A DNA stretch of 64,000 bases from Candidatus Woesearchaeota archaeon. Its GTDB lineage: Archaea > Nanobdellota > Nanobdellia > Woesearchaeales > UBA11576. This document shows, one piece after another, positions 8,272 through 16,619 of this stretch. How positions within the stretch are numbered: the first letter of the stretch is position 1; every line of letters begins with the position of its first letter. The position numbers were made by a program, and so were the translations under genes. The notes beneath the pieces were generated by a model, which searched no databases, was not told the origin of the DNA, and was given only the letters and a program-made list of their open reading frames with translations. Location of the stretch: contig JABJCP010000001.1 in NCBI GenBank assembly GCA_018668595.1, positions 124,001-188,000 of the forward strand, read 5' to 3'.

Positions 8272-9036
8272 ATGGCAATAGAATATTTCAGCCCCATACT
8301 AATGGACTATAAATCTTGGGCTGTAGCGACAATAATTTTAAATGTGATATTTGTTATTCTATTATTACTAATTTACAAAAAAACTTCTAAAGATTATCAT
8401 TCATTTTCTAAAGGAAAAACAATTGCCACAGTCATATGTTATATTTTAGTTCTTGTTTCTCAAATTTCTCAACTATTTTTAATAGATTTCAATCGAATAA
8501 ATTTTGGATCTGACTTATTATTTGGAATTATGTTTATATTCGCATTTATCTTAGGATTAGTTGTTAGTTTTTTTATGATTTACTTATTTATATCATCTAT
8601 TGTTTTAATATTTAGAACAATAAAAAAGAAATTATACAAAAAGAACAAAAAAGAATTTGTTGTTTCTTGGTTAGTTTTAATTTTTGGGAATAGTTATTCA
8701 ACTGCAATAATATTTTTAATCATATTTGCAATAATAAGTTCTGTTTTACATCCTATGACTTATGAACCTTGCGGATTGTTAATAGAGCAAGTATCTGAAG
8801 ATTCTCCTGCTGCAGATATAGGCATCAATACTGGCGAAATAATTATAAAAGTAAATAATCAAGATATGTTAGTAAGCGAAGATTTAGTCAACATCATATC
8901 AGATAAATCTCCAGGAGATAACTTATTAATTAAAACAGATAAATCAGAATATAATTTAATAATTGGTTCTAACCCTAATGATGAATCTATAATTTATTTA
9001 GGAATTAATGTTTTTCAAAAATATTGTGATAAATAG
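8272..9036 (+). CDS. Multi-pass membrane protein with C-terminal PDZ domain
   Basis: The start is taken as the ATG at 8272, just after GAGGTG; a GTG two codons upstream lies in that ribosome site. Residues 1 to about 160 contain four or five hydrophobic segments (ATIILNVIFVILLLLIY, VICYILVLVSQISQLFLI, LFGIMFIFAFILGLVV, AIIFLIIFAIISSVL). From about residue 165 comes a PDZ fold: GLLIEQVSEDSPAADIGINT, then GEIIIKVNNQDM and SDKSPGDNLLIKTDKSE. Membrane-tethered PDZ domains usually bind peptide C-termini and occur with proteases, but no protease motif (such as HExxH) is visible here, so it may be an adaptor or a degenerate site-2-protease relative. Confidence 0.72.
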   Translation: MAIEYFSPILMDYKSWAVATIILNVIFVILLLLIYKKTSKDYHSFSKGKTIATVICYILVLVSQISQLFLIDFNRINFGSDLLFGIMFIFAFILGLVVSFFMIYLFISSIVLIFRTIKKKLYKKNKKEFVVSWLVLIFGNSYSTAIIFLIIFAIISSVLHPMTYEPCGLLIEQVSEDSPAADIGINTGEIIIKVNNQDMLVSEDLVNIISDKSPGDNLLIKTDKSEYNLIIGSNPNDESIIYLGINVFQKYCDK

Positions 9037-9142
9037 AATTATTATTTAATTAATTTTTTATTTTTCAACCAATTACAATTTTTCTAATTTTCCCACTAAA
9101 ACTAACACCCATCTTAAAATGCATAATCAAAAAACCCAAACA

Positions 9143-9150
9143 TTTATATA
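9143..9150 (+). promoter_or_regulatory. TATA box for the toxin-antitoxin operon
   Basis: TTTATATA 48 bases before the antitoxin ATG at 9198; predicted transcript start near 9172, leaving a leader of about 25 bases. Confidence 0.55.
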
Positions 9151-9197
9151 TCACTTTAACTCACTTAATAACACAAATAAACAACTAAGATGATAAA

Positions 9198-9455
9198 ATG
9201 TCACAAATAAATTTTAGAGCACAAATAGATGAATACACTAATAGAGTTCTTGGAGTAATAAAAGAAAAATATGGTCTTAAAGACAAAGCCCAAGCACTTA
9301 ATAAATTTGCAAATATGTTCGGAGAAGATTTTGTAGAAAGAGAAGTAAAAGAAGAATTTATTACAGAAGTTCTAGAAACAATTAAAGACCATAAAAAGAA
9401 ACATTCTAAAAGAAGAACCTCTCTCAAAGAACTTGATAAATTAACAGGACTGTAA
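9198..9455 (+). CDS. Antitoxin-like protein (DUF2683-like) of a RelE pair
   Basis: An 85-residue, mostly helical protein with an N-terminal strand (QINFRAQIDEYTNRVLGVIKEKYGLKDKAQALN) that resembles the ribbon-helix-helix dimer of archaeal antitoxins, followed by a basic tail (KKKHSKRRTSLKELDKL) that would wrap the toxin. The toxin gene starts three bases after its stop, a spacing typical of toxin-antitoxin operons. The DUF2683 assignment is from memory of the family pattern and is tentative; the antitoxin role follows mainly from position. Confidence 0.72.
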   Translation: MSQINFRAQIDEYTNRVLGVIKEKYGLKDKAQALNKFANMFGEDFVEREVKEEFITEVLETIKDHKKKHSKRRTSLKELDKLTGL

Positions 9456-9457
9456 AA

Positions 9458-9739
9458 ATGTTTGAATTTGATTTATCTGATAAATTTAGAAAAACATTAA
9501 TAAAATTATCAAAAAAAGATCCAATAATAGCAAGAGCAATAAATAGAAAAATTAAAGAAATTATTAATCGTAGCGAAGAAGAAATACATATTTACAAGAA
9601 TTTAATGCACGGACTTAAGAATCTAAAAAGAGTTCACATAACAGAATGGCTAATAATGACTTTTGAAGTTGACTTAGAAAACAAAATTATATTATTCACA
9701 AATATAGCTTCACGAGATGATGTATACAAAAGAAAATAA
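9458..9739 (+). CDS. RelE/ParE-family toxin
   Basis: A 93-residue protein with the RelE fold layout: a helical hairpin (DKFRKTLIKLSKKDPIIARAINRKIKEII), then strands with KNLMHGLKNLKRVHITEWLIMTFEV and IILFTNIASRDDVYKRK. The LKRVHI and the C-terminal DDVYK match the positions of the RNA-binding Arg and the terminal Tyr of RelE-type ribosome-dependent mRNA interferases. It probably cleaves mRNA in the ribosomal A site when not bound by the upstream antitoxin. Its stop codon abuts the stop of the convergent gene at 9740 with no spacer. Confidence 0.83.
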   Translation: MFEFDLSDKFRKTLIKLSKKDPIIARAINRKIKEIINRSEEEIHIYKNLMHGLKNLKRVHITEWLIMTFEVDLENKIILFTNIASRDDVYKRK

Positions 9740-11845
9740 CTACTTCTCAACCAATTTTGATTCTTCAATTATAAAATCTCCTCGAATCTCACTTTGCATT
9801 TCTATTTTAGAATCAATAATTTCAATACGCTTAGAAAAATTAGGACCATCTATCATTAATGATTCAAATTCTCCTCCTTCTCCTGCAACATTGAATCCGA
9901 ACTTTCGATCTAGTGCAGCCAATTTATCAACATCAGATAATGTTATTTCTCGACCTAACCAATCCTCGCCCAGACATTCTGCAGCAACCCTTGTAAAAAT
10001 AAATTTAAATCCTTGATTGATTATTTCTCGCATTTCAGTTTCTTGATTTACATGCCACAAAGGACTAAATATTTTCAAACCAAGTTCATCACAAACTGCC
10101 TCGATTCTTTTTCTTTGATAATTAGAAAATAATGCTCCACTCACAACTCCTTCAATTTTAAATTCTTCTTTAGCGCGAACAAGCGCAGCTTTCAAATCTT
10201 TTAATTCAGTCTCTTTCTCACCCAGAGTTTCTTGTTCAATTAAAGGAACTCCTACAGATTCTGCTTGCAACCTTACAAGATCTACTGCAGGAACATGAAA
10301 CATAAATGAATCTGGATTTTTACTTTTCATTGTAATCATACAACCTATTTTATAATTCTGACGAGCCATCACATCCATTGCATAAACTCCATCTTTTCCA
10401 GAACTAACTAGTGCTCCAAGACAAACATTATGTCCAGAATAAAAGGTCCTCAAGTATTCAGATCGCAAACTAAATCCTGCTTTTTTAGTAAGCTTAGTTA
10501 TTGCTTTATGAAAATTTGATCCATACTGTGCTGCTTTTTTTCGACGAGAAAACCATTCTTCTTTCAAACCCATTTCTTGACCTACTAAACGAAGCACATA
10601 TTTTTCTTGTCCTTCAAACAACTTATACTTTTCTGGAATTTTGAGTGAATATTCTACAAGTTCATGATCTAAAAATGGAACTCGAAGTTCTAATGAATTA
10701 TACATTGTAATTACATCATCTCGATAAAGATCTCGCTCGTACATTTTTAAAAGTCCTGACACACATTCATTATTTACATTATAACTTTCTTTATGTCTAA
10801 GGTATCCTGCAAATATCTCCTCGCTGCCAAGTCCTGAAAAAATAACTTTACACCCATCTTTTTTTGCTTGCTCGCAAGCTGCATAAAAAGTCAATGCAAC
10901 TCCTGACTTTACAACGTTTGAATCTTCTATTAGTGGAACTATTATTTTTAGATATTTTTCAGCGTCAATTAGTCCAACTTGTATAATATTTAACTTTAAA
11001 CCTAAATCTGCTGCAATTCTTTTTGCATAACCTAAATCTTCTGGAGCTTTTAGATCAGGATCGTCAAATACACAAGTGTAACATTCAAAATCACATCCTA
11101 ATTTTTTTAAAACTAGTGCAATTATTGTTGAGTCTATTCCTCCAGAAAAGAGCAGTGCAAATTTTCGTTGAGGAATTCTTTTTTTAACCGCAAAAGTAAG
11201 TAGTTCCTCTACTTTTTTCTTAACAAGTTCAATAGAGTCTGTGTGTTCTGGTTCAATTTTAAAAAATTCTCGTTCAATAAATTCAATTCTATCATTATCC
11301 AAATTATATTTTAAGATTTTTCTTGGATTTAGTTCATTAATGTCAACATAAGCTAACTGTTCTAGTGTTTTTTTTTCAGAACAGAATCCAAACCCTCCTG
11401 CGTGAGTATACCATATTGGTTTTAGTCCAAGAATATCTCTTGCAAGATAAATATTAATTCCATCAAAATAAACAAATGCAAATACTCCATCTAATTCTTC
11501 CAACAAAGAATTCAAATTTTCTATTCCTTTTAATTCTATTAATTTAAAAATTAATTCTGCATCATTTTTTGCTTCAACATCATACTTTTTACATAATTCT
11601 TTCCAATTATATATTTCACAATTTGCAGCAAATATTTTCCCTTCAGAAATCAAAGGTTGTCCAACTCTTCCAACTATCGAATGTAAAAGATGTCCAATAC
11701 AAATTTTCAAATCTTTTTGTTCAAAATATTCTATTCCTTCAGAATCTTTTCCTCTATATCTAATTATATCTAGCCCCTTAGATACAAAGCTAACTAAATC
11801 AGCATTACTTAATTCCTTACTAACTAGCCCTATTATTCCACACAT
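9740..11845 (-). CDS. Fusion: glutamine-dependent asparagine synthetase-like enzyme + Dph6 diphthine-ammonia ligase domain
   Basis: A 701-residue three-domain protein. Residues 1 to about 190 are a class II glutamine amidotransferase: Cys2 follows the start Met and can act as nucleophile, and NCEIYN at 75-80 replaces the usual NGEIYN. Residues about 200-445 are the asparagine-synthetase ATP pyrophosphatase, with SGGIDS at 234-239 and SGLGSEE near 337-343. Residues about 470-701 are a second PP-loop domain of the Dph6 type: SSGKDG at 481-486 and GEGGEFESLMIDGP at 655-668. Dph6 amidates diphthine on EF-2, the last step of diphthamide synthesis. The fused glutaminase could supply ammonia directly. 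The gene ends flush with the RelE toxin gene. Confidence 0.88.
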   Translation of the reverse strand: MCGIIGLVSKELSNADLVSFVSKGLDIIRYRGKDSEGIEYFEQKDLKICIGHLLHSIVGRVGQPLISEGKIFAANCEIYNWKELCKKYDVEAKNDAELIFKLIELKGIENLNSLLEELDGVFAFVYFDGINIYLARDILGLKPIWYTHAGGFGFCSEKKTLEQLAYVDINELNPRKILKYNLDNDRIEFIEREFFKIEPEHTDSIELVKKKVEELLTFAVKKRIPQRKFALLFSGGIDSTIIALVLKKLGCDFECYTCVFDDPDLKAPEDLGYAKRIAADLGLKLNIIQVGLIDAEKYLKIIVPLIEDSNVVKSGVALTFYAACEQAKKDGCKVIFSGLGSEEIFAGYLRHKESYNVNNECVSGLLKMYERDLYRDDVITMYNSLELRVPFLDHELVEYSLKIPEKYKLFEGQEKYVLRLVGQEMGLKEEWFSRRKKAAQYGSNFHKAITKLTKKAGFSLRSEYLRTFYSGHNVCLGALVSSGKDGVYAMDVMARQNYKIGCMITMKSKNPDSFMFHVPAVDLVRLQAESVGVPLIEQETLGEKETELKDLKAALVRAKEEFKIEGVVSGALFSNYQRKRIEAVCDELGLKIFSPLWHVNQETEMREIINQGFKFIFTRVAAECLGEDWLGREITLSDVDKLAALDRKFGFNVAGEGGEFESLMIDGPNFSKRIEIIDSKIEMQSEIRGDFIIEESKLVEK

Positions 11846-11939
11846 AACCTATAGAAATTAGTATTGCCTTTTTAAGATTTTGGTTCAGATAAATAGAAAA
11901 TAGCAAAAATATTTAAACAATAAAAAAAGAAATGAAATT

Positions 11940-12527
11940 ATGACTTTAATAAAATTAAATCCACCCTACCGCCATTTATACCAAAAACCTGCATTTTGCG
12001 GTCCTTGCTGTGTTCAGATGATATTTCTTAGAAGAGGTTTATGGGAAGAACAAGAAGAAATTGCTATTGAACTTAATACTGGCATTTTGAAAAAAGATAC
12101 AATTCATTATTCTATGCCTCCTAAAATTGTTGATGGCAAAGATGAAACAAAAATAGGTGTTGCTCTTGAAAAATTTGACATACACCTTAATGAACTTTTT
12201 AAAAAGCACAAATTTAAACTTCACGCAAAACAATTTGATAAAAGTGAGATAATTAATCCTAAAAATTTTATAGAAAATAATCTTAAAGAAGATAATGATA
12301 TTATTGTTGATTTTTGGCTAAAGCAAACATCTAATTCAGGAGTAGGACATTTCATTTTAATTTCAGGAATAAATACTGAATCAGAGCAATTAATTATTTG
12401 TGATCCTGACGGTGACGCAAAAAGTGAATGGACCATTAGTATTACGGAACTATTTGACTTAATGGATAAAAAATGGGACGGTAATAAAAGAGGTTTTGTT
12501 GTTGTGAAAAAAATAAATGATAAATAA
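11940..12527 (+). CDS. Peptidase C39-like cysteine peptidase
   Basis: A 195-residue single-domain protein. The N-terminus contains KPAFCGPCCVQM (residues 16-27), matching the CGPxxxxM helix of the papain-like C39 family; Cys20 is the likely nucleophile. The C-terminal half has GVGHFILISGI, where His is the catalytic base, followed by LIICDPDGD, with Asp/Asn completing the triad. No transporter or membrane part is attached and no signal peptide is visible, so it is a cytoplasmic stand-alone member. Such proteins cleave at Gly-Gly leaders or act as isopeptidases; the substrate here is unknown. Confidence 0.75.
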   Translation: MTLIKLNPPYRHLYQKPAFCGPCCVQMIFLRRGLWEEQEEIAIELNTGILKKDTIHYSMPPKIVDGKDETKIGVALEKFDIHLNELFKKHKFKLHAKQFDKSEIINPKNFIENNLKEDNDIIVDFWLKQTSNSGVGHFILISGINTESEQLIICDPDGDAKSEWTISITELFDLMDKKWDGNKRGFVVVKKINDK

Positions 12528-12561
12528 AATAAAAAATAAACTAAACAAATCAGGTAGTTAC

Positions 12562-14277
12562 TCAATCACCCGCACATCTCTCTAAAACATGCGCATAAAC
12601 AGAATTATATATTTCCATCCCTTTTTTCTTATCATTCGTTTTTTTATCACCCTCAAAAACCAATACAGAAAAAAATAACTTCTCAGCCCCTGAATCTAGT
12701 GCTCCATTTGCAGCAGCCATAACATCATCTTTTGAATCTAGTTCTGATTCAGTTACCCAAATTGGTTTTTCAATGTTATGTTTTGTCATCAATTTCTTAA
12801 AATCTTTTACATTTAAACTAGTAACATCACCATAATTAATATAATGTATATTTGCAATATCAAAATATTGTCCTCCGCCTAATTCAAATATTTTATCCCA
12901 ATAATCTAACATGTTAAGTGCAATTCCTGCAGCTCCGCCTTGAACTATTTTACAATCACTACAAGTTTCTTTTATTGTTTCATAACTAACTTTTAAAATT
13001 TCAACATATTCTTCATGTGTTCCTTTAAAAAAAGTCAGATCAGGACTATCTAAATCTGGTTCATTTAATATTTCATAATGTTTTATAGGAATTTTTAAGT
13101 CCTGCATATCATCAATTCCGTCGCCATCATACCTTTCAACTAGTGTTTTCAAAAAGTTTTTGTAATCATCAAAATTACACGGAACACATCTTGATTGTGG
13201 AATTCCCATTCTCACTCCATTTTTTTCTTTTAAAAACAGTAAGTCTTTTTCATTTTCTCGAGGAAAAAATACATCTTTTTCTGAAACTTCACAAGTAGAA
13301 TCATGACATGAATTTTGATCCCACTTTGCAAATGGAAATATTGTTGCAAGTATTGCAATATTGCTTTCACCAGATTGTTTTGCCCATTTATCAATTAGTT
13401 CGAAATTAAATTCATCTTTACTCTCCTCTATCCACCCCCACATGAATGGTCCAGGATGTGGTCTTACCCATCCTCCCCCTGTAGATGGAATTGCATTTGC
13501 TTCTTCTGGAAATGGAGGATAAAATCCTAAGCAATTTTTCAATAAAGAATCTGGAATTTCAATCTTGTTCAATTTGACAGAAACCAATTCATAAATTTTA
13601 ACAAAATTATCTTCATATACTAATTCAAAAAATTCTAAAGTTTCTTTGTTTAACATTTTGTTAAATATAGAAGATTCAATATTTTGGTCTGAATTTGCAA
13701 GACCTATAATTTTAAACAAAACAAATGAAGCATCTAAATCTCTTTTAGTTGTAAATAAATATTGTGCACCATATTTTTCCATAATATTTTTTGTTATAAT
13801 TGCATCATTTGATGTTAACGCAGTTACAACATCAATTATACTTTCTGTAGAAGAAAAATTACCGCTCGCTTTTTCATCCCAACTCTGACTTGCTAAACTC
13901 CACAAAATATCTTCTGAAGGAGAATAAATAATCACATCATTATCAGTATATCCTCTTATCATATGTCCATAATCCCACCAATTCAAAAAAACAGAATTTT
14001 TTATGTTTTGTTTAATCCACTCAAGACTTGGTTTAAGCAAAGGATCTATATATCCTTGAAACTCTTCTTCATCTTGTTCATATTTAATATATTCAACTTC
14101 AGGAGTTTCTTGTTTTATTATAATTTCAGCAGAATCTCCTATTTTTTCAACCACAAGTTCATCATTAGATTCGACAGTATTTTTTGAAGAATTAAAAGAA
14201 TTAAAGTTAAATTGAGAGCAGCCACTAATTAAAACTAACAAAACTAATAATACAAAAATTAGAATTACTTTTTTCAT
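12562..14277 (-). CDS. Lipoprotein: STT3-like WWDYG segment joined to glycoside hydrolase-like domain
   Basis: A 571-residue exported protein. Residues 1-20 form a lipoprotein signal with lipobox LISGC (Cys20). After a low-complexity linker, residues about 80-235 resemble the soluble part of oligosaccharyltransferase STT3/AglB: SLEWIKQNIKNSVFLNWWDYGH with the WWDYG motif at 100-104, but the transmembrane catalytic part is absent. Residues about 250-571 look like a TIM-barrel glycosidase of clan GH-A type: YEILNEPDL (Glu406 as acid/base candidate) and PIWVTESEL (Glu510 as nucleophile candidate), spaced as expected. Four cysteines at 324-367 may form surface disulphides. Likely a cell-surface glycan-acting protein. 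Confidence 0.7.
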   Translation of the reverse strand: MKKVILIFVLLVLLVLISGCSQFNFNSFNSSKNTVESNDELVVEKIGDSAEIIIKQETPEVEYIKYEQDEEEFQGYIDPLLKPSLEWIKQNIKNSVFLNWWDYGHMIRGYTDNDVIIYSPSEDILWSLASQSWDEKASGNFSSTESIIDVVTALTSNDAIITKNIMEKYGAQYLFTTKRDLDASFVLFKIIGLANSDQNIESSIFNKMLNKETLEFFELVYEDNFVKIYELVSVKLNKIEIPDSLLKNCLGFYPPFPEEANAIPSTGGGWVRPHPGPFMWGWIEESKDEFNFELIDKWAKQSGESNIAILATIFPFAKWDQNSCHDSTCEVSEKDVFFPRENEKDLLFLKEKNGVRMGIPQSRCVPCNFDDYKNFLKTLVERYDGDGIDDMQDLKIPIKHYEILNEPDLDSPDLTFFKGTHEEYVEILKVSYETIKETCSDCKIVQGGAAGIALNMLDYWDKIFELGGGQYFDIANIHYINYGDVTSLNVKDFKKLMTKHNIEKPIWVTESELDSKDDVMAAANGALDSGAEKLFFSVLVFEGDKKTNDKKKGMEIYNSVYAHVLERCAGD

Positions 14278-14426
14278 AAAGTTACCTCTTGTAAAATAAA
14301 TATATTAAACAACTATTTAAAAATTTCTTAAAAATGATTTCTAAATAGTAAAAAATCAATTTTAAAAAAGTAAAAAATAGAAATTTGCTCAAGTATCAGA
14401 TTCACTCAGTTGTCAATACCTTCAAC

Positions 14427-14948
14427 TCAATCAAAATATGATGCCATAGTTTCCATCATAGAATCCAAATCAAAATCAACATAATATGAACTTTTAAAAA
14501 AAAATAGTTTATCCTGTGATACTTTTAATTGATTTATACTTGCAACTCCATTAATCGCCTTAAATAAAATAAGTTTTGCAACTAGTTCATCAGAAGAATA
14601 ATGTTCTCCAACATTAATACCATATGAACCTGTGTGTTTTTCTTCACCCTCAGAATCTACACAAGATTTACTTGCATCCCCCAGATCAATATTATCTTTC
14701 TCTAAACACGCATGGCAAATAGAATCTAAACTGTCAGTAATTTCTATATCCATTTCTTTTCTTTCTCTTAAATCTTTAACTATTGATTTAACAAAATTAT
14801 AAACACTACCCCCATACCCTTCAATCGCTTCAAGCTCTTCACTTTGTTCTAATCTATCATCAGAATCAGTTCCTGAATAACCTATTTCATTCAATATTTC
14901 CGCTAAATAAGTTATATGATGGCCTCTTAATTGTATGCGTCTTACCAT
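14427..14948 (-). CDS. DUF1284-like hypothetical protein
   Basis: The start is set at the ATG at 14948 (MVRRIQLRGHHITYLAEIL) because the upstream in-frame residues are hydrophobic junk overlapping a promoter-like region. The 173-residue protein opens with LRGHH, the hallmark of the DUF1284 family, and has an ICHACLEKD pair of cysteines plus SCVD further on, consistent with metal or Fe-S binding proposed for that family. No signal peptide. It is divergent from the gene at 15132. Assignment is moderate: the opening motif fits well, the rest is diverged. Confidence 0.6.
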   Translation of the reverse strand: MVRRIQLRGHHITYLAEILNEIGYSGTDSDDRLEQSEELEAIEGYGGSVYNFVKSIVKDLRERKEMDIEITDSLDSICHACLEKDNIDLGDASKSCVDSEGEEKHTGSYGINVGEHYSSDELVAKLILFKAINGVASINQLKVSQDKLFFFKSSYYVDFDLDSMMETMASYFD

Positions 14949-15131
14949 ATATATCCTGCGTAAGAAGTAGTATTTAAACCTTTCGGTTTTGTAACTACTC
15001 AATAAGGGTAAAATAAGCGAAACTTTTATAAATAGCAATTCAATACCCCCCATTATAAACAATTCATAAATAAACAAAAGGGGTTTTGAGTAAATTATAC
15101 AAATAATCAATACTAGTTAGACTTATCTAAA

Positions 15132-16019
15132 ATGACCCCTCCAACAACAGCACCAAATTACACAAGCGCAAAATACAATCCGACCACTGCAAAGTTAGAT
15201 TTCTTTATGTTTCTTCGTAGAGATCCTTTAGTTAAAAAACTTAATGCTGAAGAAAACATTCGTGAAATTACTCAGGCAATATTCGAATATCAAACATATG
15301 TTAATAATATAAGATTTCTAACTAGACACCAATACATTCAGCAAAAATCAGATCTTTTATCTAATGTTGAAAATGATAAAAAATATTTTGAAAAAAATGG
15401 AGAACCAAATAATGAAGAACATCCTAAGTTTGCAAGATATCAAATTTATATTTCAATGAAGCACCAATTAGAAAGTCTTGAAGAAAAAATAGATTTAAAC
15501 CAACAACCAGTTAATTTAGATTTTAGAGATATTCAATTTGTTGCTTATGAAATGGGTACTGCAAATTCTAAAAACGTCATCTCATCTTTATTTAGTTTAG
15601 ATCCATTAACAAGTACAAGACGAAAAATTAAAAAAGCTCATTTCAAATATGCTAAAACAAAACAACTAGATACTGCTTGTTTTGATAAAGATACTCAAAA
15701 CATGATTAGCAATCTTCAATGTGCAACAAATTTCGAGGAAGTAAACTCTACATACAACCAATTATTTCAAAAAACTTCCAATCTAATCGATAGAAGTAGG
15801 AATTTAATTCAATTTTCAATGTATGAAATGAGAGTAATTAGACACGACCGTAAAACTTTAGATTGGAAAGACATCTGTACTCTTTGTAAATATTTTGATC
15901 GTATGGAAGACATAAATTCTGCCAAGAAAAATTTCTTAAAAACAATCCTTGTCAGAACAAAACAAAAATATGAAGCAGAATTTAAAGCAATAACAAAACA
16001 ACCGTGTAAAGATGAATAA
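15132..16019 (+). CDS. Hypothetical protein, 295 aa, helical
   Basis: A soluble, mostly helical protein without membrane segments or recognised domain. It starts with a Pro/Thr-rich leader (MTPPTTAPNYTSAKYNPTT) and continues with long charged helices (NVENDKKYFEKNGE, MKHQLESLEEKIDL). It contains three scattered cysteine sites (TACFDKD, LQCATNF, CTLCKYF); the CTLC pair could bind metal. It is a plus-strand single gene between two minus-strand genes. No function assigned. Confidence 0.65.
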   Translation: MTPPTTAPNYTSAKYNPTTAKLDFFMFLRRDPLVKKLNAEENIREITQAIFEYQTYVNNIRFLTRHQYIQQKSDLLSNVENDKKYFEKNGEPNNEEHPKFARYQIYISMKHQLESLEEKIDLNQQPVNLDFRDIQFVAYEMGTANSKNVISSLFSLDPLTSTRRKIKKAHFKYAKTKQLDTACFDKDTQNMISNLQCATNFEEVNSTYNQLFQKTSNLIDRSRNLIQFSMYEMRVIRHDRKTLDWKDICTLCKYFDRMEDINSAKKNFLKTILVRTKQKYEAEFKAITKQPCKDE

Positions 16020-16086
16020 TTATGTATGCAAGTAATCATATCACGACATTAATCCAATTATAACATTAATCATATTATGACTAATT

Positions 16087-16533
16087 TCAAATTAATTCTT
16101 TGCATGAATTGTTATATCCTAATTCATTCCAAAATGCATGATCGTATTCTATAAATTGATGAGTAAATGGGTTCTTAACTTCAATTCGTTTTATGCCCAA
16201 TAATTGAAACACTGATTCTGATGCTATAACCAGTTCTTTTGCCTTTTCCCGAGTCCCATTTTGCGAAGAAAGTATCACTTGATATGCAGTTAGTGGCGGA
16301 TATTGTTTAGGAGTCTCAATTTTATTCAAATTCATTAAGAATTGATACATCAAATCATCTTCTTTTACAGATCTATATTCTATATTATATATCCTTTTAA
16401 TTCCTGATACAGTCAACTTATCTTTAGAATCATATAAAGTAGGCATTTTTGAAAATTCGGTTAAAACTAGCTTCGCAATACTTTTTGTAGATCTCGTTCT
16501 TTTTCGCCGTAAAAATAAATCAATTAATCCCAT
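16087..16533 (-). CDS. Hypothetical protein, 148 aa
   Basis: The start is set at the ATG at 16533 (MGLIDLFLRRKRTRSTKS) rather than the longer frame beginning at 16617, because the extra residues would overlap the ribosome site region and a TATA-like run. The product has a basic N-terminus and a compact C-terminal domain (GIKRIEVKNPFTHQFIEYDHAFWNELGY). No signal peptide and no family recognised. It is separated from the carboxypeptidase gene by about 87 bases. Confidence 0.6.
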   Translation of the reverse strand: MGLIDLFLRRKRTRSTKSIAKLVLTEFSKMPTLYDSKDKLTVSGIKRIYNIEYRSVKEDDLMYQFLMNLNKIETPKQYPPLTAYQVILSSQNGTREKAKELVIASESVFQLLGIKRIEVKNPFTHQFIEYDHAFWNELGYNNSCKELI

Positions 16534-16619
16534 ATATATTCTAAATAAAAGTACAAAATAAATCATATTTAAACTTTTTGCTACAGAAGAATAGAAATCC
16601 CTCCAAATCAGCAACAAAA

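Noticed and set aside
14949-15131. CCCC/GGGG inverted repeat near 15045-15083 as an operator
   Set aside because: Only a five-base stem with a loop over 30 bases, as expected by chance.
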